A DNA stretch of 64,000 nucleotides from Gemmatimonadaceae bacterium (GTDB lineage: Bacteria > Gemmatimonadota > Gemmatimonadetes > Gemmatimonadales > Gemmatimonadaceae). Position numbers and translations under genes: made by a program. The stretch covers positions 62,001-126,000 of the forward strand of contig JALHNZ010000002.1 of the NCBI GenBank assembly GCA_022843265.1, given 5' to 3'. Positions 9,499 to 18,446 of this stretch are shown one piece after another. Position 1 is the first letter of the stretch. Every line of letters begins with the position of its first letter. Under the pieces are notes generated by a model. That model was given only the letters and a program-made list of their open reading frames with translations. It searched no databases and was not told the origin of the DNA.

Positions 9499-12400
9499 CC
9501 CCCGACGTGCAACTTCTCGCCGCGCTGCATACGCTGCGCCGTCAGTGGCGGCAACGCCAACTGCTCGAAGCTCTCGCTGCCGTTGTACTCGGCGTAGTCG
9601 CAGCCGTCGCGATCGGGTGGGTGCTCTTCCAGATGCTGGGGCCCGGCGAAAACACCGTGCGCACCGTGCGATTCACCGCGTGGTTTGTGGTAATTGCGGT
9701 GCTCGGTCGTTTCCTCGTGGTTCCGTTTGTTCGTCGCACTAGTGATGAACGGTTTGCGCTGTATGTCGAGGAGCGCGCGCCAGAACTCAAGCAGTCGCTG
9801 GTGTCCGCGGTGAGTGAAGTGCAGCGTGCGCCCGAAGAGCGCGCATCAAGCGCGCTCACGGCACGACTCGCGGCGCAGGTGGTGGCATCGCTCGCTCCGA
9901 TTCAGCGGGAGCGCCGACTTGAGAAGCGTCCTACCCGTCGTGCCGTGCAGGTGCTCGGTGTGGTGAGCGCTGCGTCAGTGGCGCTGCTGGTGTTTGGTCC
10001 CGCGAGCATTCGGGACATGACGCGTTTGCTCTTTGTGCCGTGGACAACAGCTGAAGCCGCGTCGATTGTGCGCAGCGTGACGGTTGAGCCGGGTGATATC
10101 ACCGTGCCGCGCGGCGGTTCGCTCGACGTGCGCGCTGACCTCGTGAACTTCATGGCGGACGGTGCCGAACTGGTGTTCCGCGCCGATTCGTCAAGCGAGT
10201 GGATTCGCCTGCCCATGCAGCGCGAAGGCGGCGTGGACACCACACAAACGGGAGACAACGCGTTTGCCTCGCGGTTGTTCGACATCACCGCACAGACGCA
10301 GTATTTCGTGGAGTCGGATGGGGTGCGTTCACCCGTGTACACGCTGAAGGTATCCGACCTGCCGGCGGTACGGTCCATCACACTCGAGCTGCGCTATCCG
10401 GCCTACACCGGGCTCGCGCCAGAGCGCATTGAAAGTAGTGGTGATGTTGTGGCCGTGGTTGGTACCACGGTGCGTGTTATTCCGGAGATCACGCGCGCAG
10501 TGAAGAGTGGTGCACTGCGGTTCGACGAAGGCGCCGAGGTGCCCTTTGTGGCCGACAGCGCCGGCGCGCTCAGCGGAAGCTTCAAAGTGACCAAGACGGG
10601 TTTCTATCGCGTTGACCTTGTGGCACCTGACGGCCGCGAGGTGCCCGGTGGTGTGCAGTACGCGATTGACGCGATTCCTGATCGTGCGCCAACCGTGCGC
10701 ATTGAAGAGCCCGGTCGTGATACCAAGGTGACGTCGCTTGAAGAAGTCACCATCTCGGCCAAAAGTGACGATGACTACGGCGTGACCGCCATGGAGCTGC
10801 GCTACCGTGTGAACGGCGGCGAAGAGAAGCGTGTGTCGATCATGCAAACCGCAAGACGCGACGCGCGTGAAATCAGCGCGGCGCACACGCTCTTTCTTGA
10901 AGAGCAAACGCTCGAAGCGGGTGACCTGATTGCGTACAACGTGGTCGCTCGCGACGGTGCGGGCAATGAAGGCACGAGCGATGTGTACTTCCTGGAAGTG
11001 CGTCCCTTCTCCAAGAACTATCGTCAGGCGGAACAGCAGGGCGGCGGTGGTGGTGGTGGAGGAGGCGGTGGTGGAGAGGCGGCTGACGGGTTTGTTGCTC
11101 GTCAGCGCGAGATTGTAGCCGGCACGTTCAACTGGCAGCGCGACAGTGCCAAGCGTACACCGCGGCAGCGCAGCACCGACCTCACCACACTCACAATTTC
11201 GCAAGCAAAAGTTCGCGAAGATGTGAACACACTCATACAGCAGCTGCAGCAGCGCGGAGTGAGTGCAAGGGATACCACGTTCGCAAAGATTCAGGCGGAG
11301 CTTACTGCGTCTGCCAAGGCGATGCAGGAAGCTGAGGGATTACTTGGTACCGGAAAGGGTGGCGCAGCATTGCCCGCGGAGCAGCGCGCCCTGCAGCACG
11401 CACAGCGTGCGCAGGCGCTCTACCGTGATGTGCAGGTGCAGATTGGTGGGCAGCAACAACAGGGTGGCGGTGGCGGCGGTGGTGGTGGTGCCAACGCTGA
11501 AGACCTGGCCGATCTGTTCGAGCTGCAAACAGACAAACTGCGCAATCAATACGAAGCGGTGCAGCAGTCGGCACAGCAAAGTGCACAGCAGGAAGTGGAC
11601 GAAACGTTGGAGCGTCTGAAGCAGCTGGCGAGTCGTCAACAGCAGGAAAACGAACGTCTGCAGCGTATGCAGCAGGAGCTCTCCGAACGACTTGGTCAGC
11701 AGTCGGGCGGCGGTGGCGGCGGCAATGCACAGCGCGAAATGGCGCGTCAGGCAGAAGAAGAAGCGCGCAGGCTTGAGCGTTTGGCTCGTGAACAGAACTC
11801 GCCCGAACTTGCTGATGCCGCGCAGCGCATGCAGCAAGCAGCGGACGCAATGCGTCGCGCCGCCGCTGGTTCGTCAGCGCAAGGCAACGCCGCACTTGAA
11901 GAGTTGTCACGCGCGGCGCGCGAACTGGAGAACTCACGCACGGATGGTCTCAATCAGGGCGTGAAGCAGCTCGCCGATCGAGCAAAGGAACTCGAAGAGC
12001 GTCAGAAGAGCATGTCGGATGCGGTGCGCGAACTGCCGAGTGCCGGGTCGGCGTCGGAGCGCGCGGAGCAGATTCGTCGCCTTGATGAACGCAAACAGAC
12101 GCTGGCGAGCGATGTGGCGCGCTTGCAGGCGGAGACGGAGCGTCTGGCACGTGAAGCGCGTCGCGAGCAGCCTGCAGCGGCACGTGAGCTGTCGGAAGCG
12201 TCGGAAACCATGCGCGAAGAGCGCTTGCGTGATCTGATCGATTACACGCGCGGCACAATTCGTGGAAACTCGGGTGAGTACGCGAACTCGTTTGAAGACA
12301 AAATCAGTGAAGCGCTTGGTGCGGTGTCGGAACAGTTGGGCGAGGCGCAGTCGGCGTTGTCGTCGGAGTCGGCAAGCCGTCAGCAGGAGCGCGCGCTGGA

Positions 12401-13256
12401 GCGGGCGCGGGATCTGGTGCGTGGGCTGGAATCATTGCGCGACCGGTTGGCAGAGCAGCAAGGGCGGCAGGGACCGCAGGACACCTCGCGTAACGCGGCG
12501 CGCGGCCAGCAGGGCCAGCAGGGCCAGCAGGGCCAGCAGGGCCAGCAGGGTCAGCAGGGTCAGCAGGGTCAGCAGGGCCAGCAGGGTCAACAGGGCCAGC
12601 AAGGTCAACAGGGTCAACAGGGCCAGCAGGGTCAACAGGGTCAACAGGGTCAACAGGGTCAACAGGGCCAGCAAGGCCAACAAGGCCAGCAAGGACAACA
12701 GGGCCAGGGCCAGCAGGGTCAACAAGGCCAGCAGGGCCAACAGGGCCAACAGGGCCAACAGGGCCAACAGGGCCAACAGGGCCAACAGGGCCAACAGGGC
12801 CAACAGGGCGGCGAAGGACGCGGCGATGCGGGCACGCGCGGCGGACGCGATGGCGCAATCGGTGGCGCACCGAATGGCCCGCGAACCGACGGACGTCCGA
12901 GCGGCGACGCGTCACAGGCGCGTGGAGAGTTCCGCTTGCGTCGTCAGGCGGCAGAAGAGCTGCGTCGCGAACTTGCCGGACAAGGACTCGATGTGCGCGA
13001 ACTGGATCGTGCGATCTCGGATCTGCGTCAGCTTGAAAGCGGACGTGCATTGAACGGCGACCCCAAGGGGCTCGCCGAGTTGCAGGCCAATGTGATTGAA
13101 GGCCTCAAGACGTTTGAGTTCGCGCTGTTCCGCAGCTACGGCCTGGGTGCGGACAATCGACCGGCGCTCGGTGCGCGCGCTCCGGTGCCGCCGGAATATC
13201 GCGCGTTGGTTGAGGAGTATTATCGCTCACTCGCCGATCCGAAACGTCGTCCGTAA
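9495..13256 (+). CDS. Giant DUF4175-type membrane protein with coiled coils and (GQQ)n tract
   Basis: The ATG at 9495 overlaps the previous stop (ATGA), giving 1253 aa; an upstream in-frame ATG at 9441 would lie inside the previous gene. Hydrophobic spans occur near residues 23-47, 55-75 and 150-170, after which a beta-rich extracytoplasmic region (about 190-510) resembles Ig-like repeats. From about 510 on, poly-Gly runs alternate with long Gln/Glu/Arg/Ala coiled coils ([19 protein letters not shown]). Residues 1004-1104 are a near-pure Gly-Gln-Gln repeat, then a conserved helical C-terminus ([25 protein letters not shown]). The architecture resembles DUF4175 proteins found beside MoxR/BatA genes, here unusually long. 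It is the last gene before a strong terminator. Function unknown; perhaps a periplasm-spanning scaffold. Confidence 0.85.
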   Translation: MTPDVQLLAALHTLRRQWRQRQLLEALAAVVLGVVAAVAIGWVLFQMLGPGENTVRTVRFTAWFVVIAVLGRFLVVPFVRRTSDERFALYVEERAPELKQSLVSAVSEVQRAPEERASSALTARLAAQVVASLAPIQRERRLEKRPTRRAVQVLGVVSAASVALLVFGPASIRDMTRLLFVPWTTAEAASIVRSVTVEPGDITVPRGGSLDVRADLVNFMADGAELVFRADSSSEWIRLPMQREGGVDTTQTGDNAFASRLFDITAQTQYFVESDGVRSPVYTLKVSDLPAVRSITLELRYPAYTGLAPERIESSGDVVAVVGTTVRVIPEITRAVKSGALRFDEGAEVPFVADSAGALSGSFKVTKTGFYRVDLVAPDGREVPGGVQYAIDAIPDRAPTVRIEEPGRDTKVTSLEEVTISAKSDDDYGVTAMELRYRVNGGEEKRVSIMQTARRDAREISAAHTLFLEEQTLEAGDLIAYNVVARDGAGNEGTSDVYFLEVRPFSKNYRQAEQQGGGGGGGGGGGGEAADGFVARQREIVAGTFNWQRDSAKRTPRQRSTDLTTLTISQAKVREDVNTLIQQLQQRGVSARDTTFAKIQAELTASAKAMQEAEGLLGTGKGGAALPAEQRALQHAQRAQALYRDVQVQIGGQQQQGGGGGGGGGANAEDLADLFELQTDKLRNQYEAVQQSAQQSAQQEVDETLERLKQLASRQQQENERLQRMQQELSERLGQQSGGGGGGNAQREMARQAEEEARRLERLAREQNSPELADAAQRMQQAADAMRRAAAGSSAQGNAALEELSRAARELENSRTDGLNQGVKQLADRAKELEERQKSMSDAVRELPSAGSASERAEQIRRLDERKQTLASDVARLQAETERLAREARREQPAAARELSEASETMREERLRDLIDYTRGTIRGNSGEYANSFEDKISEALGAVSEQLGEAQSALSSESASRQQERALERARDLVRGLESLRDRLAEQQGRQGPQDTSRNAARGQQGQQGQQGQQGQQGQQGQQGQQGQQGQQGQQGQQGQQGQQGQQGQQGQQGQQGQQGQQGQQGQQGQGQQGQQGQQGQQGQQGQQGQQGQQGQQGQQGQQGGEGRGDAGTRGGRDGAIGGAPNGPRTDGRPSGDASQARGEFRLRRQAAEELRRELAGQGLDVRELDRAISDLRQLESGRALNGDPKGLAELQANVIEGLKTFEFALFRSYGLGADNRPALGARAPVPPEYRALVEEYYRSLADPKRRP
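11039..11078 (+). repeat. Poly-glycine coding tract
   Basis: A GGN-rich run encodes about a dozen consecutive glycines between the beta-rich and coiled-coil parts of the DUF4175-type protein. Shorter Gly runs recur near 11464-11492 and 11706-11722. They probably act as flexible hinges and are prone to slippage. Confidence 0.8.
12504..12806 (+). repeat. 9-bp tandem repeat encoding (Gly-Gln-Gln)n
   Basis: The block is 303 nt: thirty-three 9-nt units of the type GGYCARCAR plus one 6-nt Gly-Gln unit, all in frame. Synonymous variants occur in runs (GGCCAGCAG first, then GGTCAGCAG/GGTCAACAG, then GGCCAACAG at the end), which indicates growth by local unit duplication. The encoded segment has no Pro, so it is not collagen, but it keeps a strict Gly-X-Y period. 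Confidence 0.97.
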
Positions 13257-13279
13257 ATACGGAGCGAACCACAAACGAG

Positions 13280-13322
13280 AACCGCGGCGTGTGCTTATGT
13301 GGCACACGCCGCGGTTTTGTTT
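13280..13322 (+). terminator. Strong intrinsic terminator, probably bidirectional
   Basis: Perfect 15-bp arms AACCGCGGCGTGTGC (13280-13294) and GCACACGCCGCGGTT (13302-13316) flank a 7-nt loop, followed by TTGTTT on the plus strand. It lies 23 nt after the stop of the DUF4175-type gene and just past the stop of the convergent M24 gene, so it can serve both. Confidence 0.85.
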
Positions 13323-14658
13323 AGCGCTTGATCAGTATCAGTTCCTGCTGTGGCGGCACCAGATACTCCGCACCGCGTTCGGTGATCACTGCCATCTCTT
13401 CCACAGAAATGGTCTTGCTGCCTTCGCCCCACTTGCCGGTGCCACCGGGCAGCGTCCACGCAAAAAACCCGTCGAATGCAAAGACGTGTCCCACTTCGAG
13501 TGGACGCTTGTTGAAGCGATTGAGCGATGGACCTACATCGTGCGCCCAATAACCCACCGAGTGCCCTGTGCCCCACGGCACACTCGCTGACCCTTCGCGG
13601 TTCATGATCACACGTTGCGCTGAATCCACTTCGCTGCCAGTGACACCCGGGCGCATCATGGCAAATGCCGCTTCACCACCACGTCGCGCAGCAAGCCATT
13701 TGCGCTGCACATCAGGCGGTGGCACTGATTCTCCGGGACGCAGCGCATAGGCAAAACGCTGGATGTCCGTACCCCAGACGCCGAACACCTTGATACCGAA
13801 GTCGATCTGAATGACGTCGCCGTATTCGATCACACGATTCGACGCGTGTGAGTGACCACGGTCCGGGCCAGAGTTCACACTTGGGTTCTGCGCCGGCGAC
13901 CAGCCGTCTTCGACGGCCAATTCACGCATGCGTTTTTTCAAAAACTGCGCGAGATCGCTGTCGCGGGTCTTGCCTGGCACGACCGTGGCATACGCTTCGT
14001 GCTCGAGTTGCTCCGTGAGCGACGCGGCTTTTCGCATGATGTCGATCTCGGCGGGCAGCTTGCGGTCGAGCCAATAGCTTACAAGTTCGGCCGACGACAC
14101 GAGTCGCGCACTCATTTCTGGTCCAATCGCCCGTTCGAGCGCGATGCGCTGCGATGCGGAGAGCCCGTCGGCCATGGCCAGATTGCCGCTATTGATTGCG
14201 ATGCGCGCGGGATTGGCCGTCTTCAATCGCGCCGCCACTTCACCAAGCGGGCCGCCGGATTCCGCGGTGTATGCTACGACCGAATCATGTACGGCAAGTT
14301 CACGCAACGCGATCACTTCACCGAAGCCGGCGAAGATGTATGACTGCACCGATGTGCCGCGTCTGAGAAAGAGAATGGAGGAGGGCGCGCCGGTATTTTC
14401 ACCGCCCACGTGCAGGGCCAGCGGATCATTCGCATTTTCGCGTACCATGACAATCCACGCATCCACGTTGGCCTTCTGCATCGCCACAGGCAGCAGGGTG
14501 CGCAGTCGTTCCTGTCGGATGGTGTGCCACGGGGACGGGCCCGCAAACTCTGCGGTGGCCGCCGGCTGCGCGAGGAGTGGGAGCGCAACGAATGGTATTG
14601 CGGCCAGCGCTGAACACAGCGTGGCCGCACGAGCGATTGGCGTGAACGAGAATGTCAT
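13321..14658 (-). CDS. Secreted M24 family metallopeptidase (Xaa-Pro aminopeptidase-like)
   Basis: 445 aa with an N-terminal signal peptide (CSALAAIPFVALPLLAQ). The N-terminal half is a creatinase-like domain; the C-terminal half is the M24 pita-bread fold. Metal ligands can be placed at Asp286 (VIQIDFGI), Asp298 (WGTDIQRF), His366 (GTGHSVGYWAHDVGP) and Glu420 (ISVEEMAVIT). The remaining ligand position, usually Glu in an IEPG-type motif, reads FAFDGFF, with Asp396 in its place. This may be a subfamily trait rather than inactivation. It likely cleaves X-Pro peptides outside the cytoplasm. Convergent with the first operon; a hairpin separates them. Confidence 0.88.
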   Translation of the reverse strand: MTFSFTPIARAATLCSALAAIPFVALPLLAQPAATAEFAGPSPWHTIRQERLRTLLPVAMQKANVDAWIVMVRENANDPLALHVGGENTGAPSSILFLRRGTSVQSYIFAGFGEVIALRELAVHDSVVAYTAESGGPLGEVAARLKTANPARIAINSGNLAMADGLSASQRIALERAIGPEMSARLVSSAELVSYWLDRKLPAEIDIMRKAASLTEQLEHEAYATVVPGKTRDSDLAQFLKKRMRELAVEDGWSPAQNPSVNSGPDRGHSHASNRVIEYGDVIQIDFGIKVFGVWGTDIQRFAYALRPGESVPPPDVQRKWLAARRGGEAAFAMMRPGVTGSEVDSAQRVIMNREGSASVPWGTGHSVGYWAHDVGPSLNRFNKRPLEVGHVFAFDGFFAWTLPGGTGKWGEGSKTISVEEMAVITERGAEYLVPPQQELILIKR

Positions 14659-14740
14659 GAACGCCTGGCAGAGGTGCGGAATCGAGAGAAACGCGTTTGC
14701 CCTGACGCTACGTTCGCACCCGAAAGGGCTCGCAGGCGCG

Positions 14741-15619
14741 TCAGCGCTGACGCAGGGTACGCCCCACGATGATACTCACATTGTCCGTTCCGCCGCCATC
14801 CAGCGCGTCCTGCAGCAACTGTTCGCACACCTGCTGCGCCGAGGTCATTGAGGCCAGCCGATCTCGGATCTGATCATCGGTCACGTGCTTGGTCAGTCCG
14901 TCGCTGCAAAGCAGGTGCACGGTGTGCCAGTCGTTGGGCAAGCGTGTGACCACGGGCAAGGCGTGCTGTCCGCCGATCGCGCTGGAGAGCACGTGCGAAT
15001 AGCGGGATTTTTCGGCCATGGCGCGCGTGAACACGCCTTCGTCCACGAGATCCTGCGCCATGGTCTGATCACGCGTCACCTGTTGCAACCGACCCTCGCG
15101 ATACGAGTAGTACCGTGAATCGCCAACCTGCAGCAGGTAATACCATGGCCACACACCCATAAACATGGTCAGCGTCGTGGCCATGGTGCGCCCGTGCCCT
15201 TCCTGTTTCGCGCGATCGAGCACCGCCTCATGACATTTAAGCGCGGCGTCCTGCAACACGTGAATAAACTCTTCGTCGTTGCTCGACGCGCGGTAGTAAC
15301 ACTCGGTGCTCATCGTGAAGTATTGCGTCGCCACTTCGAGTGCGGTGGCGGACGCACGTTCGCCTCCTTCGCCACCGCCCACACCGTCAGCGATCATGGC
15401 CAGAAACGCCAGGCGCTCATCAGCCAATGGCAAGCGCTGTTGCTCATTCAGGCTGGTTTGCAGCACGTGAACCCGTTTGCTGATCGACGCGAGCAGGAAA
15501 TGATCCTGATTTTCCTTACGCACCGAACCGGTGTGCGTGAGCCCGAACACATCAATCTGGTCATCACGCGGTTTTGTGTCACCGGAAGATGATGCCTCGA
15601 CCGCGAGGGAATCCGACAT
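14741..15619 (-). CDS. PP2C-family protein serine/threonine phosphatase
   Basis: The start is set at ATG 15619, which has GGAGG 11 nt upstream; an in-frame ATG at 15661 would add 14 residues without a better site. PP2C motifs appear in order: VFGLTHTGSVRKENQDHF (motif 1), IADGVGGGEGGERAS (motif 2, metal-binding Asp and Gly), LLCSDGLTKHV (motif 8) and GGGTDNVSIIV (motif 11). No membrane span is seen, so it is a soluble cytoplasmic phosphatase, 292 aa. It probably reverses Ser/Thr kinase signalling; no kinase gene is adjacent. Confidence 0.93.
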   Translation of the reverse strand: MSDSLAVEASSSGDTKPRDDQIDVFGLTHTGSVRKENQDHFLLASISKRVHVLQTSLNEQQRLPLADERLAFLAMIADGVGGGEGGERASATALEVATQYFTMSTECYYRASSNDEEFIHVLQDAALKCHEAVLDRAKQEGHGRTMATTLTMFMGVWPWYYLLQVGDSRYYSYREGRLQQVTRDQTMAQDLVDEGVFTRAMAEKSRYSHVLSSAIGGQHALPVVTRLPNDWHTVHLLCSDGLTKHVTDDQIRDRLASMTSAQQVCEQLLQDALDGGGTDNVSIIVGRTLRQR

Positions 15620-15630
15620 GGTACGACGTG

Positions 15631-15635
15631 CCTCC
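15631..15635 (-). promoter_or_regulatory. Ribosome binding site of the PP2C gene
   Basis: GGAGG on the minus strand lies 11 nt before ATG 15619. It decides between two in-frame ATGs in favour of the downstream one. Confidence 0.65.
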
Positions 15636-15769
15636 AGACTTCGTGAGCGTTGCCCAGGCAACGGTTGCAGAGATATTGAAGCTGGCGTCCGGGCTCACGA
15701 ACGTCCAGTATCCGTCAACATTCTTCAGGCGTATTCGCGTTCGTACTTCTCCTTCCAGTGTGCCTCAAT

Positions 15770-17104
15770 ATGAGTACACCATCGGTATCGCTTTCGGTCA
15801 CGGCGCTGCTGGTCGCCTCCGTATCCCTTGGGCTGACCAGCGCGAAGGCTGTGGGTGCGCAGGCGACGTCATCTGTGCCGAATGCCGCGAGTCCCGTGCC
15901 TATCCTGCTCGTACCGGATCGTGTGTTTGATGGCACCGCACAACGAGAAGGCGTGGTCGTGCTCGTTGACAGCGGCCGAGTGACGGCGATCGGACCCCGT
16001 GCTTCAGTCACGGTTCCCGGAAACACGCGCGTGGTTGCACTGCCCGGCACCACGCTGATGCCGGGGCTGATTGATCTGCACTCACACGTGCTGCTTCATC
16101 CGTACAACGAAGTCGCCTGGGATGATCAGGTGCTGCGGGAAGCGTGGGGCGAACGTGTTGCGCGTGCGACGGTGCACCTGTCGCGCACCCTCGATGCCGG
16201 ATTCACCACGCTTCGCGATCTGGGCACCGAAGGCGCCGGCAGCGGTGACGTGGGGTTGCGCAGTGCACTGGAGAAAGGTGTGATCCGCGGACCACGCTTG
16301 ATCGTGGCTGAACAAGCAATCGTGATGCGCGGCAGTTACGCGCCGCGAGGATTCGCGCCAGAAGTGCGCGTTCCCGTTGCGGCTGAAGAAGCGGGCAACA
16401 CCAGCGAGCTCGTCGCCGCGGTGCGGGGACAGATTGCGCGCGGCGCGGATGTGATCAAAGTGTACGCCGACTATCGTTGGGGTCCAAACGGTTCGGCGGC
16501 ACCGGCGTTCACCATTGAAGAGCTGCAGGCTGCCGTCGCTATTACGAACTCGAGCGGGCGCCCGGTGATTGCGCACGCGTCGACGGCCGAAGGGATGCGC
16601 CGCGCCACGCTGGCTGGTGTGCAAACGATTGAGCACGGCGACGGCGGCACCGCGGAAGTCTTCGCGTTAATGAAAGAACGTGGTGTGGTGTTGGTACCGA
16701 CCGTGGCGGCCGGTCACGCGATCGCGCAATACGGTGGGTGGCAGCCAGGCGTGACCGCGGAACCGGCGCGTGTTCGGGCCAAACGCGCATCGCTTCGTGC
16801 GGCGCTCGACGCTGGCGTCACCATTGCGAACGGCAGCGACGTGGGCGTGTTCGCGCACGGCGACAACGCGCGGGAGCTGGAGATTCTGGTGGAGTACGGC
16901 ATGACGCCGCTTCAGGCACTCACGGCGGCCACATCGATCGCCGCGCGCGTGCTCGGTCTTGAACGCACCATCGGCACCGTGACCCCAGGTGCCGCTGCAG
17001 ACCTTGTGCTCGTGCAAGGAAATCCGAGCACGGATATTTCAGCGATTCGAAATGTGCAACTCGTGCTGCAGCGCGGTGCCGTGGTGTATACGGCACCGCG
17101 CTGA
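15770..17104 (+). CDS. Secreted metal-dependent amidohydrolase (Xaa-Pro dipeptidase / imidazolonepropionase type)
   Basis: The start is placed at ATG 15770, giving a signal peptide (SVTALLVASVSLGLTSAKAVGAQ); a GTG at 15758 is also in frame. The TIM-barrel amidohydrolase motifs are complete: DLHSHVLLH (HxH metal pair), VIKVYADY (bridging Lys), PVIAHASTAEG and TIEHGDGG (metal His residues), NGSDVGVFAHGDN (catalytic Asp). The C-terminal beta sandwich closes with TVTPGAAADLVLVQGNP. The family hydrolyses cyclic amides or dipeptides and cannot be assigned further. It is divergent from the PP2C gene; the intervening 150 bp should hold both promoters, though I see no clear one. Confidence 0.9.
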   Translation: MSTPSVSLSVTALLVASVSLGLTSAKAVGAQATSSVPNAASPVPILLVPDRVFDGTAQREGVVVLVDSGRVTAIGPRASVTVPGNTRVVALPGTTLMPGLIDLHSHVLLHPYNEVAWDDQVLREAWGERVARATVHLSRTLDAGFTTLRDLGTEGAGSGDVGLRSALEKGVIRGPRLIVAEQAIVMRGSYAPRGFAPEVRVPVAAEEAGNTSELVAAVRGQIARGADVIKVYADYRWGPNGSAAPAFTIEELQAAVAITNSSGRPVIAHASTAEGMRRATLAGVQTIEHGDGGTAEVFALMKERGVVLVPTVAAGHAIAQYGGWQPGVTAEPARVRAKRASLRAALDAGVTIANGSDVGVFAHGDNARELEILVEYGMTPLQALTAATSIAARVLGLERTIGTVTPGAAADLVLVQGNPSTDISAIRNVQLVLQRGAVVYTAPR

Positions 17105-17120
17105 GGTTGAGCGTTAAGCG

Positions 17121-17705
17121 TTAGTCGTTACGCCGAGGCGAACGCGGTGGCGCTGCAGCGCCGCCTCGCTGCGGCCCACGAGCCCCGCGAACCTGCGCAC
17201 CACGCGCCTTCCCGTTGCGGGCCTGCATGGCCCGTCCTGTGCGCGCCTGGCGCTGTCCGTGATCGAGCTTCGCGCGCTGCTCCGTTGTCAGTACGGCGCG
17301 CACCTTTTCACGGGCTTCCATCGCGGCAACGCGCTGCGCATTGCGGAGTGCACTGGCCTTGTCGAGACTGGCGCGCATGGCAGCCGTATTGCCGCTGGCC
17401 CGGGCGTCCATCAGATCGGCTCGCAGTCGAAGGCGTTCCGAAGGCGCGACTCCTGTGGCGCCCCTCGGTGATTCCGAACGCTGCGCGCTCGCGAGTTGCG
17501 TGAGCTGCTGCACCTGCGCATCGGTGAGACCAAGCCGCTCGCGCTGGCGAAGCAGCGCCGCGACTGGTGACATATTTGCGCGCCCGACTTCGCCGCCGAC
17601 TGCGCGGCCACGATGCTGTGCATCGCGCGGCGAACGCTGGGCTGACAATGTGGTTGCACTCGCAGTGAGTGCCAGCATGAGTGCCGCAATCGTATGTGTA
17701 CGCAT
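17121..17705 (-). CDS. Periplasmic Spy/CpxP-like LTxxQ protein
   Basis: ATG 17705 follows GAGG with 5-nt spacing. The signal peptide is HTIAALMLALTASATTLSAQ. The mature protein is helical and very Arg/Ala-rich with two LTxxQ-type motifs (LGLTDAQVQQLTQL and VLTTEQRAKL), as in Spy/CpxP-like periplasmic proteins. The last 40 residues are a basic Gly/Arg/Ala-rich low-complexity tail. The family includes chaperones and metal- or envelope-stress sensors; the role here is unproven. Its stop lies 16 nt from the convergent amidohydrolase stop. Confidence 0.75.
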   Translation of the reverse strand: MRTHTIAALMLALTASATTLSAQRSPRDAQHRGRAVGGEVGRANMSPVAALLRQRERLGLTDAQVQQLTQLASAQRSESPRGATGVAPSERLRLRADLMDARASGNTAAMRASLDKASALRNAQRVAAMEAREKVRAVLTTEQRAKLDHGQRQARTGRAMQARNGKARGAQVRGARGPQRGGAAAPPRSPRRND

Positions 17706-17793
17706 GATATCCTCGACGGTGAATCGTATAAACGCTCGCAGTCTGTTGTGCTGCGCTTCGTTCTGGTAGACGCCGTGCGGGCGGACACGTTAA

Positions 17794-17827
17794 GCGGCGC
17801 GCAACTCCGTGGAGAGTTGCGCGCCGC
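17794..17827 (-). terminator. Perfect 14-bp hairpin downstream of the molybdenum hydroxylase genes
   Basis: The arms GCGGCGCGCAACTC (17794-17807) and GAGTTGCGCGCCGC (17814-17827) are exact complements with a 6-nt loop. It lies about 120 nt past the minus-strand stop at 17949 and upstream of the LTxxQ gene start. There is no clear T tract, so a transcript-protecting or attenuating hairpin is also possible. The rest of the 243-bp gap shows nothing I can name. Confidence 0.55.
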
Positions 17828-17948
17828 CTTGTGTTGCGAAAGCACGCGCGTTTGACGCGTTGCTATGGGAACTGCGCTGATAAAACCGACATGTTCAGAG
17901 TTCTTCGGAGCGGCAAGGTCGAGCTGCCCCCTGACGCTGCGCGCTGGC

Positions 17949-18446
17949 CTACGTCGCGACAAGACCACCCGAGAGTGCGCGTGCGGCGTTGTGAATAGCC
18001 GCCCGCACTCGTTCATACGAACCACACGGACACAAGTGTCCCCGCAACGCGTCCTCAATGTCGCGGTCGCTGGGCGCGGCGACGGTACTCAGCAGTGCGA
18101 CGGCTGCCATCACAAAACCAGATTGGCAGTATCCACACTGCGCGACACTGTGCGCTGTCCACGCAGCTTGTATCGCCGCTGCGATGCGGGCGCGATCCGC
18201 CGGTGCGTTGATGTCTCGGAGTCCTTCGATCGTGGTGATTTCGCGTGACTTTGCCTGCGCAACGGGCGTGACACAACTGCGTGCGGGCACACCGTCCAGT
18301 AACACCGTGCATGCCCCGCAGCGCGAAATGCCGCACCCGAACTTGGTGCCGGTCAGGGCGCAATCCTCACGCAGCGCCCACAGCAGAGGCGAATCAGCGT
18401 CGGCATTAATCGAAATCTCCTGTCCATTCACCCGGAGTGTGATCAC
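17949..18446 (-). CDS. Molybdenum hydroxylase small subunit, (2Fe-2S) protein (IorA/CoxS type)
   Basis: 165 aa with a GTG start at 18446 that overlaps the large-subunit stop (GTGA). The N-terminal plant-type ferredoxin domain has the ligand set FGCGISRCGACTV plus a distal Cys in PARSC. The C-terminal [2Fe-2S] domain has QCGYCQSGF and LCPCGSY. This is the electron-transfer subunit of xanthine dehydrogenase-family enzymes and probably passes electrons from the Mo site to an external acceptor. No FAD subunit gene is present, as in isoquinoline 1-oxidoreductase-like enzymes. Confidence 0.94.
   Translation of the reverse strand: MITLRVNGQEISINADADSPLLWALREDCALTGTKFGCGISRCGACTVLLDGVPARSCVTPVAQAKSREITTIEGLRDINAPADRARIAAAIQAAWTAHSVAQCGYCQSGFVMAAVALLSTVAAPSDRDIEDALRGHLCPCGSYERVRAAIHNAARALSGGLVAT

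Noticed and set aside
12262-13053. Long open frames in other readings across the GQQ repeat (Arg/Ser/Ala-rich on plus; Leu/Ala-rich and Gly/Pro/Val-rich on minus)
   Set aside because: They arise mechanically from the 9-bp repeat and its GC-rich surroundings; they lack start signals and families, and the DUF4175-type frame is clearly the coding one.
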